Part shown: positions 57,301 through 64,000 of the stretch, piece after piece
How the letters are laid out: the number at the start of each line of letters is the position of its first letter
Position numbering within the stretch: the stretch's first letter is position 1
Assembly (NCBI GenBank): GCA_937870915.1
Contig: CALMZQ010000003.1
Span: forward strand, 62,001-126,000
DNA length: 64,000 nucleotides
Reading direction: 5' to 3'
Source of the DNA: an uncultured Ignavibacteria bacterium
Lineage (GTDB): Bacteria > Bacteroidota > Ignavibacteria > Kapaibacteriales > Kapaibacteriaceae
The notes under the pieces: model-generated
What the model saw: the letters and a program-made list of their open reading frames with translations, nothing else
Database searches by the model: none
What the model was told of the DNA's origin: nothing
Made by a program: the position numbers and the translations under genes

Positions 57301-60300
57301 ACCAAATCCGGTCATCAATGGCCCTGGTGTAGTGTGCGACAATGCCGTTGCTTCGTACAGCACAGCAAACAATGCACCTGCTAACAGCTATGCATGGACA
57401 GTTACATCAGGCAACGCAACGATCACAGCTGGTGCCAATCAGGCAACAGCAACGGTCCTTACCGGTGCTATCGGCGGTGGCAACTCGTTCACGCTTCAAC
57501 TCGTTGAAACAACAAATGCTACAACCTGTTCGAAGACGGTAACACGTACGATCACGATCGTGCCTACACCGGCTCCAACAATCACACGCCTCACGGCTGG
57601 TGGTGCAACAGGTGGATCATGCCTCAACCAGGTAATCCAATACGGTCAGACAGATGCAACCATTGGTACGTTCTCGTACAAGTGGACAGCAACAAGTGGT
57701 ATCATCTCGGATGTAACGGGTAACAACCCAGGTCCGGATAATGGCACTACGGTCTACGTAAAGTGGAATACTGTAGGAACCGGCACGATCACACTTGCTA
57801 AGTGGCACACATCTTCACAGTGCACAACCACTGTGTCTCAGAACGTAACGATCACAAACCCACCTGCGCCGGCCATCACTGGTCCGACAAACGTGTGTGG
57901 TGAGCAGATCGCCACGTACAGCACACCGAATGTTATTGGCAACACGTATTCGTGGAGCTTCTCAAACGGTTCAATTGTAAGTGGATCTGGTACAAACGCT
58001 CTTACGATCAAGTTCACCAATCCAGGTGCTGGTTCTACACTATCGTCGAACGTGACGGTAACAGAAACAAACACACTCAGTGGTTGCACAGGATCTGCTA
58101 CAGTTCTCGTAACGATCCGTTATCAGCCACAAGTGCAGACCATCACTGGTCCAACACAAGTGTGCGCTTATAATGCCGTTACGAATGCAGCAAGCGTTGC
58201 ATATAATGTTGCGAACAACCCGGGTGCTCAATATCAGTGGACAATCACTGGTGGCACGATCCTCTCCGGTGCAACAACAAATGCAGTTCAGGTTCGCTGG
58301 ACAACGATCGGAACACAGACTCTCACAGTTGTTGAAGAAGATGCTACCGGCCTTTGCTCAGCAACATCTACACTCAATGTATCTGTAACCTACATGCCTG
58401 CACCGTCGATCACTGGTAATCTTACCTCGTGTTCGAACACGTCTGAAACATATAGCACGCCGGCAGTAGCTGGTAGCACATATGCTTGGACCGTTTCAGG
58501 TACAGTTGCAGATCGCACAACATCGGGTCTGACGAATAACTCGATCACGATTCAGTGGCTCACAGCCGGTACACGCACACTTACGGTGGTTGAAACCGCT
58601 GGCCTTTGCACTGCAACGGCTACGGCGAATGTCGTTGTAACTGCAACACCAGCTCCGGTCATTTCGCGCACTTCGCCTTCTGGTCTTCTTAATCAAGCAT
58701 GCTTGGATGAGACGATCACCTACTCTACTCCAAACGTCGGTGGTACTACATACCTCTGGACAGTAACGGGTGGAACGATCACTGGCGTGAATAACGCAAA
58801 TGCAGTAACAGTTAATTGGACAGCAGTTGGCAATCAAACGCTGACGGTTGTTGAGAAGTCAACAGTTAACACGAACTGCGAAGGCACTACTTCACTCAGC
58901 GTTTCGGTTGAAGAGCAGCCAAACCCAGTTATCTCAGGTGGCACACCTGTTTGCTCTGGTTCTACGCAGACCTACTCGGTAACAGCAGTTCCTGGTCACA
59001 CATATAACTGGTCGATCACAGGTCTGGCAGCAGATCGCACGATCACCACAAGTGTAACTGGTAGCAGCATGTCCGTTACATGGAACAACGCCGGTTCATA
59101 TACGGTGTCGGTCCTTCAAACGAACAACTCCGGTAACTGCTCACGCACAGCAACACTTGTTGTTACGGTTCAGCAAACACCAACAGCCACGGCAATCACG
59201 CGTGTCTCTGGTACGCCCCTTAACCAAGCATGTAACGGTGAAACGATCTCCTACTCAACACCAGCTAACGGCGCAAGCTCGTATCTCTGGACTGTTGTTG
59301 GCGGATCGATCAACGGAACGGCCACAGCAAACGTTGTTTCGGTAACATGGCAGACTGTTGGTAACAACACGATCACAGTCACAGAAACCACGACGGGAAC
59401 GCCGTGCTTCAAGACCGTGACGCAGAATGTTGCAGTAACACGCATGCCTACTCCAACGATCTCCGGCAACCTCAACGCATGTTCGAACACAACAGAGGTA
59501 TATAGCACGCCAGCGCAAGCAGGTAGCACATATGCTTGGACAGTGTCGGGCACAGGCGCAGACCGCACGATCGCTTCCGGTACAACAACAAACTCGATCA
59601 CCGTACTCTGGCTCACAGCTGGTACACGTACGCTCACTGTAACGGAAACAGCAGGTCTCTGCTTCGCTACAGCAACAGCAAACGTTACTGTTACTGCCAA
59701 GCCAGCACCGGTCATCACACGTACATCACCAGCTGGACTTCTCAATCAAGCTTGCTTGGATGAGACGATCACGTACTCAACTCCAAACGTCGGAGGTACT
59801 ACATACCTCTGGACTGTAACGGGCGGTACGATCACTGGTGTAAATAATGCCAATGCAGTAACAGTGAACTGGACAGCACTTGGAAATCAGACGCTGACAG
59901 TTGTAGAGACATCAACGGTTAACACCGGTTGTGTTGGTACAACCTCGCTTAACGTCTCGGTTGAAGAGCAGCCAAACCCAGTCATCTCTGGTGGCACACC
60001 AGTCTGCTCGGGTACAACACAGACATATTCAGTAACAGCAGTTCCTGGACATTCTTACCTCTGGACCATTGGTGGAACAGCAGCCGATCGCACGATCGTC
60101 TCCTCCATCACGGGCTCAAGTGTGACAGTCACATGGAATAACGCTGGTACATATGCTGTAGGTGTAACGCAGACGAATGTCTCCGGCAACTGCTTCCGCA
60201 CAGCTACACTCAACGTCACTGTTCAACAAACACCAACGGCCACAGCAATCTCCCGCGTAACACCGGGTGGTGCAGTGAACCAAGCTTGCCAAGGTCAGAC

Positions 60301-63256
60301 GATCACGTATTCAACGCCACTCGTTGGCACGAGCTCGTATCTCTGGACTGCAACAGGTGGTGTTATTAACGGTACAGCAACGGCAAACACAGTATCGGTT
60401 ACTTGGCAGACAATCGGCAACAACACTCTGACTGTTACGGAAACCACAACGGGAACGCCGTGCTTCAAGACAGTCACGCAGAATGTTGCAGTTAGCTCCA
60501 CGCCAACTCCGAACATCACTGGTTCGACGGTCGTTTGTATCAATAAGGAACACACGTACTCAACACCAGCAGTTCCAGGTAGCACCTATAACTGGGTGAT
60601 CACGCCAACGAACTCGTTCGCTGCAATCGCAGGATATCCAACAAGTAACACGATCACAGTTCGCTGGATCCAGCCGGGTCTTCACACGATGAGTGTGACA
60701 GAAACAGCACTTGGTGGCTTCTGCTTCACGACAACTACGGTGAACATTCGTGTTAATCCGATCCCAACACCAGACATCCAGTCTGCAACTGGTTTCGGTA
60801 ACCCGATCACACGCCGCCCAGGTATCGTTTGCAACAACAGCACACATGTGTACTCTGTAACACCAACACCTGGAAACGTCTTCCAGTGGGTTGTAACAGG
60901 TGGTACCATCACTGCTGGTAGCAACACGAATCAGATCACGGTTCTTTGGGGTGCTGCCGGTACCGGTACCATCGCTTGCACCGAGACAGTACCTGGTTCT
61001 GACTGTATCACAACGGAAACTGACACGATTCTGATCCGTCCGACGCCAACGCCGGTCGTAACAGGTCAGGTCAACCCATGTGGTAACAGCGTTCAAGACT
61101 ACACAACACCACTCGTCTCGGGTAATGCATATACATGGACCGTTGTAGGCGGCACGTATGTGAATATTGCTCCGAACACGATCCGTGTAACGTGGAGCTC
61201 GCCGGTATGGCCAAACACGACAGCTGCTTCGGTTAGCGTTCGTGAAGATGTTGCTGATGTTCTTCCTGCAGGCACATGCTTCGGTTTGAACACACTCAAC
61301 GTTACCATCCGTCCGATTCCTCCAACACCAACGATCACAGGTCCTTCACCTGTATGCGCAACGGATCTTTCGGATTCACCGCAAACAGTGAACACAGCCA
61401 CGTATACATCGAGCATCCCGGTCATCACGGGTGGTTCGGGTAACCTTACGCCAAGCTGGACAGTGACAAATGGTGTTATCGTTTCCGGTCAAGGCACACT
61501 TACGATCGGTGTTCAGTGGGCAAACTCAGGATCGACACCGATCACGGGTTCACTTACAGTGACACATACATCGAGCTACGGTTGCTCTGCAACAGGTTCG
61601 CTCTCTGTAACGATCAATCCGCTTCCAAATCCAACTATCACGGGTCCAACGTCTGCTTGCCAGAATTCGCTTCAGAACTATAGCACAACCGGTATCCCTG
61701 GTAACAGCTATACATGGGCCGTTTCTGGTGGCAACATCATCCGTGCTGGCCAAGGCACACCGAACGTAACAGTTGAGTGGACGCTTCCGGGCGCTGCTAC
61801 ACTGACGGTAACGGAAGTCAACAGCTACCTCTGCACGGTAATGAATACGATCAATGTAGAAGTCAACGCTCTTCCAAACGCAATGATTACGGCCTCTGGC
61901 CAGACAACATTCTGCCAAGGTGGAGACGTTACACTTAGCGCACCGATCGGCTTCTCATCGTACGTATGGAACACTGGTGAAACAGCACGTAGCATCGTTG
62001 TTCGCACAACGGGTCAGTACTGGGTCACAGTGACAGATGATAACGGTTGTTCGAACAGCTCGGATACGATCCAAGTGAACGTATTCCCAAGCTCGCTTCC
62101 AATCATCGCTATCAATGCTCCAACAACGTTCTGTGAAGGTGGAAGCGTAACTCTTACTGCTCCTGCAGGCTTCAATGCATACCTCTGGTCAAACGGCGCA
62201 ACAACGCAATCGATCGTGGTAACGCAGTCTGGCTCGTATACAGTAACAGTTGCTGATAACAACGGCTGCACGGGTACATCAACGGAAGTTGATGTGGTCG
62301 TCAACCCAACACCAGCTCCAGTTCTTACACTCATTGGTTCGGCGAACCTCTGCTCAGGTGACAGCGTTGAAGTACGCGCACCGGCTGGCTTCGTATCGTA
62401 CTCATGGGTATCTACTTCAGGCACGAATTACGGCACATCCCGCTCGATCATCATCCGTCAAACGGATACGGTCTATTGCCAAGTTGTTGACGTGAATGGT
62501 TGCGTCGGTTCGTCCGATACCGTTGGTATCGCAGTCGCTCCGGTTGCTCCACCGGCAATCACAGCAAATGGTCCTACCACGTTCTGCGAAGGTGGTGCTG
62601 TAACTCTTACTGCTCCTGCTGGCTACGCTTCCTACATCTGGTCGAACGGAGCAACTGGCCGCTCGATCACTGTTGAAAACGGTGGCGAGTTCTGGGTTAC
62701 TGTCACGAACAACACGTCGTGCCCTGCTAACTCAACAAAGACAGTGGTAACGGTTAACAGCTTGCCTGTTGTCCCTACGATCTCCCGCATGGGTGATGTT
62801 CTCACCGCGAACTCAGCAGTTGCTCAGTCGTGGCAGTGGTTCCGCAACGGAACAATGATCGCTGGTGCTACGGCCAAGACGTACACAGTGGCTCTGCCAG
62901 GCTCGTACCGTGTTGAGATTGCAGACAACAACACCTGCGCTTCAACCTCTGAAGCATTCGATGTTATCCTTACGGATGTTGAAGAAGATGTAGTAGCCGG
63001 CCGTCAAGCCGAACTCCGCGTCTTCCCGAACCCATCGAATGGTCAGTTCTCTATCGAAACAACGATCACACAAGCTGGTCCGGTTCGCATTGAACTTGTC
63101 AATGCAGTCGGTGAGCTAGTGATGACACTCAATGAGACTGCAAACGGCGGTGCATTCCGCTCTTCAGTCGACATGGGTATCCTCGCAAACGGCGTCTACA
63201 ACGTGGTTGTAACCACTGGTAGCGAACGTTGGGTGGTCCGTCTGGTCCGTCGTTAA
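51302..63256 (+). CDS. Giant secreted PKD/Ig-like repeat protein with T9SS sorting domain
   Basis: The product is 3984 aa when started at ATG 51302, where TTGGAGGATCGT is a clear ribosome-binding site and the signal peptide (WLQALLLTVITTAGLLSSISVKAQ, split by the cleavage site region) follows; earlier ATGs at 51128 and 51248 add a charged N-terminus without one. Residues ~14-350 include a beta-rich domain (DGFYVGSNGFITF). Then come dozens of ~85-residue PKD-like modules with the pattern PVCxG ... YxW ... GGxI ... VxWxxxG ... C ... VNPxPxPxI, each with two cysteines. Near the end are four FC(E/Q)GG Ig-like repeats. The C-terminal ~85 residues (LRVFPNPSNGQFSI ... LANGVYNVVVTTG) form a T9SS type A domain. 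It is probably a surface adhesin or filament. Confidence 0.85.
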   Translation: MNRFDSAFSSRQRSVGRWLQALLLTVITTAGLLSSISVKAQTVDLLASPGPNPVCAGQNTTLRATLTAPGINIGYAVNGAMPAYAFAAPGGGVVNLALDDDEVSAEQNVAGQFRYHGRLIDLAVDGFYVGSNGFITFRNDPLAVQIAPRDLGAPGAGQTYDAIYLANTDLSPQVGGQIWYELVGTTLIVTFDDVPFFYPNPPGPIPPGMPNPATVSVQLVLHLEGDANAGQIDIFVQQIDDNLLNVQAAQDQHSIGLLSLCQPPAATVGQNQRIGGPYANEVYSWVPAAPALDGTQTAFFRCPTPNVPCAGVGGTGLGTTVNAGPTWDRVTATPAATVNQTWYYYGITTLNNCTTVQTADYAVVANAQPVAIASITGTQDICQGATVQYVAVPSIAGSTLAWSTTAPGTTIILSGAQNQIADIQFPAGGSNAGTFYNIQITETGPAPTNCQAISTFVNRVRIYSTPVGPLTVAPGAICAVVAGSNNVTYTAPAGYGLYTWSFVTNTVGATFPVGNTNTKVVSVTNLPVQPTAPATVTVQLIPSNGPGPGFNLCVGPTLQTSFTVNPLPPTNAVVGSVPSVCAGTNMTYTITNNGGTGLVGIAGNTYTYTASGLPFAYTGASAGYPNGTPLAANVVANQSRQLNWTAAGTGTMTVLETTASGCTRTYSTTTTVFPLPTPAIVGANTPCQFVASTVGNPSYQSAPTPQQYSYTLNTPNPANGYRWVVTNGNIVAVTGGTPTNALPNTATAPGGAVLGGTFNTGITVITVQWPTVGAGSVTVVENTVNGCQALSTLNVTVTATPTAASFGVTGSITPCAAPGPGNVVAYSTIGGPGTHTITVVGGTITAVTAPFVIGTPTQATGVGPVANAFTVTWGGAGTGTISDEYTDVGCAAVETYTVTINPNPTFSIGAPAPTLCGNQAHTFSTLALVNGGGAPTYLWAEASDVDGIGTLGVNGNSTMIVTFTNPPAATSTYSLTLTVTNTTTGCAATVTTPFTIHQVPATPVITAVPTSCAASPQNLVSTQNYTITTAQAGSLAVNVTGAPVGTVVTGSPFVQPAGAVARTITWGQLPQNAALVPQSVVVTINAQLTSAAGCVSLVGTSNTTLYARPAPAPITFNPVLPFCVNTPVPINVAVATNGGLGQPGVNYTWSAAGVTLNAPGAAPDLARQITNLGGAGAKSITVTGTDAISGCATATVTNFVVDPVPTPSIVLNVPAVGLNPNTVCQNLTDPVGVSHAGPFTYTYEYATPQVLGNTYSWQVSNGYIIAYSTNNGGSYTTIPGLVAPVASQLLPGTLNASRVRVVFYGASPAKIKVTEVHPGGCGATTPDYNVTLNVIPTQYALGVTPQNICNTGAQTAPLTLANSQVGYSYQVQRSTNGGGTWANATVAAQNGTGAALNFVVPTADLAFTTIAPAPTVYLFRVVASNLAPVCGPYIVSTGDATVNVHQNPNAALAVTITPTPVCFGDLVNVTVAGSETWVTYALERAQIRDNSTGAAIAPVWAATGISAIGNGGNLLLADNTNPTGGYPLLANPNYQYRVIATSNTAPPACQVTLTAQPTATVFALPLVQANSFTPNPVCWEQPVIFTQAGSQDGVTYEILRNGVSMVPAITFNGTGAAIGSISIPALSVLPTNPAAPTIVNFTVRAQLRTGVAPYNRPIPVSACPVVSPVTAVTVNPKPVATFSGSNPVCGPSVGTYTAAAGAFPATYDWQILGTVDGAPNNAPTGTTPLSANAVPMAWGTVNPFVTNWGTHLLSCNGTYNPLPVWVRMIETNIFGCPDTSIVTVTVNPTVSDAAISGPTTACIYGGFEEHLTTYTVARAGACVFPANTSFLWTMPTGPVVGVIRSGQNTSTIVAEWHATGGTNIGQIQLAITLPPSHGGCVTNLTYNVTVYPQPQPVITGPTQVCQNSTGSPVSTSIYTATLFVGDTYKWDVVGGTITTPGGATGTGVVGNPSTITGVNGNSITVTWGTTPNPNATVTLTQTSVVGCINRTTLNVNVNPTPNPVINGPGVVCDNAVASYSTANNAPANSYAWTVTSGNATITAGANQATATVLTGAIGGGNSFTLQLVETTNATTCSKTVTRTITIVPTPAPTITRLTAGGATGGSCLNQVIQYGQTDATIGTFSYKWTATSGIISDVTGNNPGPDNGTTVYVKWNTVGTGTITLAKWHTSSQCTTTVSQNVTITNPPAPAITGPTNVCGEQIATYSTPNVIGNTYSWSFSNGSIVSGSGTNALTIKFTNPGAGSTLSSNVTVTETNTLSGCTGSATVLVTIRYQPQVQTITGPTQVCAYNAVTNAASVAYNVANNPGAQYQWTITGGTILSGATTNAVQVRWTTIGTQTLTVVEEDATGLCSATSTLNVSVTYMPAPSITGNLTSCSNTSETYSTPAVAGSTYAWTVSGTVADRTTSGLTNNSITIQWLTAGTRTLTVVETAGLCTATATANVVVTATPAPVISRTSPSGLLNQACLDETITYSTPNVGGTTYLWTVTGGTITGVNNANAVTVNWTAVGNQTLTVVEKSTVNTNCEGTTSLSVSVEEQPNPVISGGTPVCSGSTQTYSVTAVPGHTYNWSITGLAADRTITTSVTGSSMSVTWNNAGSYTVSVLQTNNSGNCSRTATLVVTVQQTPTATAITRVSGTPLNQACNGETISYSTPANGASSYLWTVVGGSINGTATANVVSVTWQTVGNNTITVTETTTGTPCFKTVTQNVAVTRMPTPTISGNLNACSNTTEVYSTPAQAGSTYAWTVSGTGADRTIASGTTTNSITVLWLTAGTRTLTVTETAGLCFATATANVTVTAKPAPVITRTSPAGLLNQACLDETITYSTPNVGGTTYLWTVTGGTITGVNNANAVTVNWTALGNQTLTVVETSTVNTGCVGTTSLNVSVEEQPNPVISGGTPVCSGTTQTYSVTAVPGHSYLWTIGGTAADRTIVSSITGSSVTVTWNNAGTYAVGVTQTNVSGNCFRTATLNVTVQQTPTATAISRVTPGGAVNQACQGQTITYSTPLVGTSSYLWTATGGVINGTATANTVSVTWQTIGNNTLTVTETTTGTPCFKTVTQNVAVSSTPTPNITGSTVVCINKEHTYSTPAVPGSTYNWVITPTNSFAAIAGYPTSNTITVRWIQPGLHTMSVTETALGGFCFTTTTVNIRVNPIPTPDIQSATGFGNPITRRPGIVCNNSTHVYSVTPTPGNVFQWVVTGGTITAGSNTNQITVLWGAAGTGTIACTETVPGSDCITTETDTILIRPTPTPVVTGQVNPCGNSVQDYTTPLVSGNAYTWTVVGGTYVNIAPNTIRVTWSSPVWPNTTAASVSVREDVADVLPAGTCFGLNTLNVTIRPIPPTPTITGPSPVCATDLSDSPQTVNTATYTSSIPVITGGSGNLTPSWTVTNGVIVSGQGTLTIGVQWANSGSTPITGSLTVTHTSSYGCSATGSLSVTINPLPNPTITGPTSACQNSLQNYSTTGIPGNSYTWAVSGGNIIRAGQGTPNVTVEWTLPGAATLTVTEVNSYLCTVMNTINVEVNALPNAMITASGQTTFCQGGDVTLSAPIGFSSYVWNTGETARSIVVRTTGQYWVTVTDDNGCSNSSDTIQVNVFPSSLPIIAINAPTTFCEGGSVTLTAPAGFNAYLWSNGATTQSIVVTQSGSYTVTVADNNGCTGTSTEVDVVVNPTPAPVLTLIGSANLCSGDSVEVRAPAGFVSYSWVSTSGTNYGTSRSIIIRQTDTVYCQVVDVNGCVGSSDTVGIAVAPVAPPAITANGPTTFCEGGAVTLTAPAGYASYIWSNGATGRSITVENGGEFWVTVTNNTSCPANSTKTVVTVNSLPVVPTISRMGDVLTANSAVAQSWQWFRNGTMIAGATAKTYTVALPGSYRVEIADNNTCASTSEAFDVILTDVEEDVVAGRQAELRVFPNPSNGQFSIETTITQAGPVRIELVNAVGELVMTLNETANGGAFRSSVDMGILANGVYNVVVTTGSERWVVRLVRR
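58397..60502 (+). repeat. Higher-order tandem repeat (two ~350-residue units)
   Basis: Unit 1 (58397-59446) and unit 2 (59447-60502) each hold four PKD-like modules in the same order, starting PAPSITGNLTSCSNT and PTPTISGNLNACSNT. Matching landmarks (GCTTGGATGAGACGATCAC, GCCGTGCTTC) are spaced 1053 and 1056 bp apart, so the units differ by a single-codon indel or so. Nucleotide similarity is high, showing a block duplication of four modules. Confidence 0.85.
61866..62758 (+). repeat. Four tandem FCxGG Ig-like modules
   Basis: Each module repeats ... TTFCEGGSVTLTAPAGF, then YLWSNGATTQSIVV and VTVADNNGC. The cysteine-bearing segment recurs at about 61918, 62129, 62346 and 62581, giving a period of about 210-235 bp. 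They precede the sorting domain. Confidence 0.75.
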
Positions 63257-63280
63257 TCCGACATCCAGCATCAGATTTCA

Positions 63281-63313
63281 GCGGGGACGCACGTCAGTGC
63301 GTCCCCGCTTTTT
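63281..63313 (+). terminator. Intrinsic terminator after the giant adhesin gene
   Basis: Stem GCGGGGACGCAC / GTGCGTCCCCGC with loop GTCA, then TTTTT. It begins 24 nt after the stop. Confidence 0.95.
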
Positions 63314-63411
63314 ATTTTGGGTACATGCCGTAACACATAGCCCCCTTCGGATATCATACTCACGAACAACGATTTTCACATACTACGTTTCACCACGCCA
63401 GGATCGATCGA

Positions 63412-64000
63412 ATGCGACTTCTTGCCCTCTTCGTTTCCATGTTCATCGTAACATCAAGCCTTTTTGCCAGTAGTTCCGGCCAGGCGGGTCGGACCGCTTC
63501 CACATCGCCTGGCTGCAGTGGCTCTGGATGCCATGGTGCTGCCTCCACGGCTAATCCTGCAACGAGTCTTCGCGTTGTTCAGGCCGTAGATGGAAGGGTA
63601 TCCGCCGTAGTAGGAGAGACAATAACACTTACGGTGATCGTGTCTCACGAGTCGCGTGTTGCTTCCGGTGTAGGAATTGCCGTCAAAACAACAGAAACCG
63701 GAACAGCCAATGCCGGTACGATCGGTCTTGTTGCTGGTCAAGGACTTAGGTTGTCTGCGGGAGAACTCACTCACTCCTCGCCAAAACAGTTTGTAGATAA
63801 TGAGGCTTCTTTCTCCTTTACCTGGACAGCCCCTTCTCAGGCTGGGACGTATTTTCTACGAGCCATTGCAAACGCTGTAAATGGTGATGGCACGGCCAGT
63901 ACGCTTGACCAATGGAACCGCATGCCGGTTGTTGAGGTTGTAGTTGCACTCCCGAACTCGGTTGAGGAGTATTCACATGTGGACGTTACGGTATCTCCCG
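63412..64000 (+). CDS. Secreted protein, N-terminal part (choice-of-anchor V/reelin-like)
   Basis: An open frame runs from ATG 63412 to the window edge (196 residues seen). It has a signal peptide (LLALFVSMFIVTSSLFA), then SGQAGRTASTSPGCSGSGCHGA with a CX4CH-like cluster, then a beta-sandwich (VGETITLTVIV ... FSFTWTAPSQAGTYFLRA). Just before the edge is VEEY ... VTVSP, which looks like the beginning of a T9SS tail. The likely location is extracellular; the anchoring function is inferred. Confidence 0.6.
   Translation, partial: MRLLALFVSMFIVTSSLFASSSGQAGRTASTSPGCSGSGCHGAASTANPATSLRVVQAVDGRVSAVVGETITLTVIVSHESRVASGVGIAVKTTETGTANAGTIGLVAGQGLRLSAGELTHSSPKQFVDNEASFSFTWTAPSQAGTYFLRAIANAVNGDGTASTLDQWNRMPVVEVVVALPNSVEEYSHVDVTVSP

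Noticed and set aside
58397-60502. CRISPR or transposon repeats
   Set aside because: Repeats are in frame, ~1050 bp long and encode matching protein modules.

Overview
This window appears to come from a free-living Gram-negative bacterium of the Bacteroidota/Chlorobiota (FCB) assemblage, plausibly Kapabacteria/Ignavibacteria-like; the group is inferred from gene content, not measured. At least five large secreted proteins end in a type IX secretion (T9SS) C-terminal sorting domain. There is an atpZ-atpI-like-atpB-E-F-H-A...G cluster without atpD/atpC, heptose (LPS) biosynthesis, and repeated TAnnTTTG-type boxes (the Bacteroidota -7 promoter element) just before genes. Coding density is high and many genes overlap by 4 nt (ATGA/GTGA). 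No rRNA, tRNA or CRISPR array was seen.

Layout. 1-3380 (minus): start of a cytochrome-c-peroxidase-like protein, a PhoX/DUF839-like secreted protein with a T9SS tail, and a small membrane protein. 3397-14112 (plus): a MOP-superfamily-like transporter, a fused two-ATPase peptide ABC protein, an Mce/Mla-type ATPase, a large T9SS protein translationally coupled to an OmpA-like envelope protein, and a class V aminotransferase. 14117-18834 (minus): dnaX, bcp, tatD fused in frame to a predicted outer-membrane protein, upp, and a 71-aa protein. 18858-26266 (plus): two tandem subtilisin-like T9SS proteases, an enoyl-CoA hydratase and a secreted protein. 26394-31360: clpC followed by a scar, in which the last ~730 bp of clpC plus its terminator and the tail of a lipoprotein gene are duplicated 1848 bp downstream, with an IS256/Mutator-type transposase remnant between the copies. 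31430-35703: type-4 uracil-DNA glycosylase, ddl, an inverted pair of 7-bp repeat arrays, a PfkB kinase and a secreted CBM9-like protein. 35750-42371: ATP synthase cluster interrupted by hldD. 42385-46081: membrane and hypothetical genes and a convergent phytoene/squalene synthase-like gene. 46099-50799: radA, an ECF sigma factor with a small membrane partner, a hypothetical protein coupled to obgE. 51302-63256: one 3984-aa secreted PKD/Ig-like repeat protein with a T9SS tail, preceded by a ~500-nt leader and followed by a strong terminator. 63412-64000: start of another secreted protein.

Together the window combines housekeeping genes (DNA replication and repair, proteolysis, energy, cell wall) with a heavy investment in surface and secreted proteins. 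The most unusual items are the TatD/outer-membrane-protein fusion with a nested signal peptide, the mosaic clpC/lipoprotein duplication, promoter boxes placed so that several transcripts look leaderless, the 7-bp inverted repeat arrays that carry the ddl stop codon and abut the next promoter, and the giant adhesin with a four-domain higher-order repeat. I did not find a clearly new multi-gene defence or biosynthetic system.
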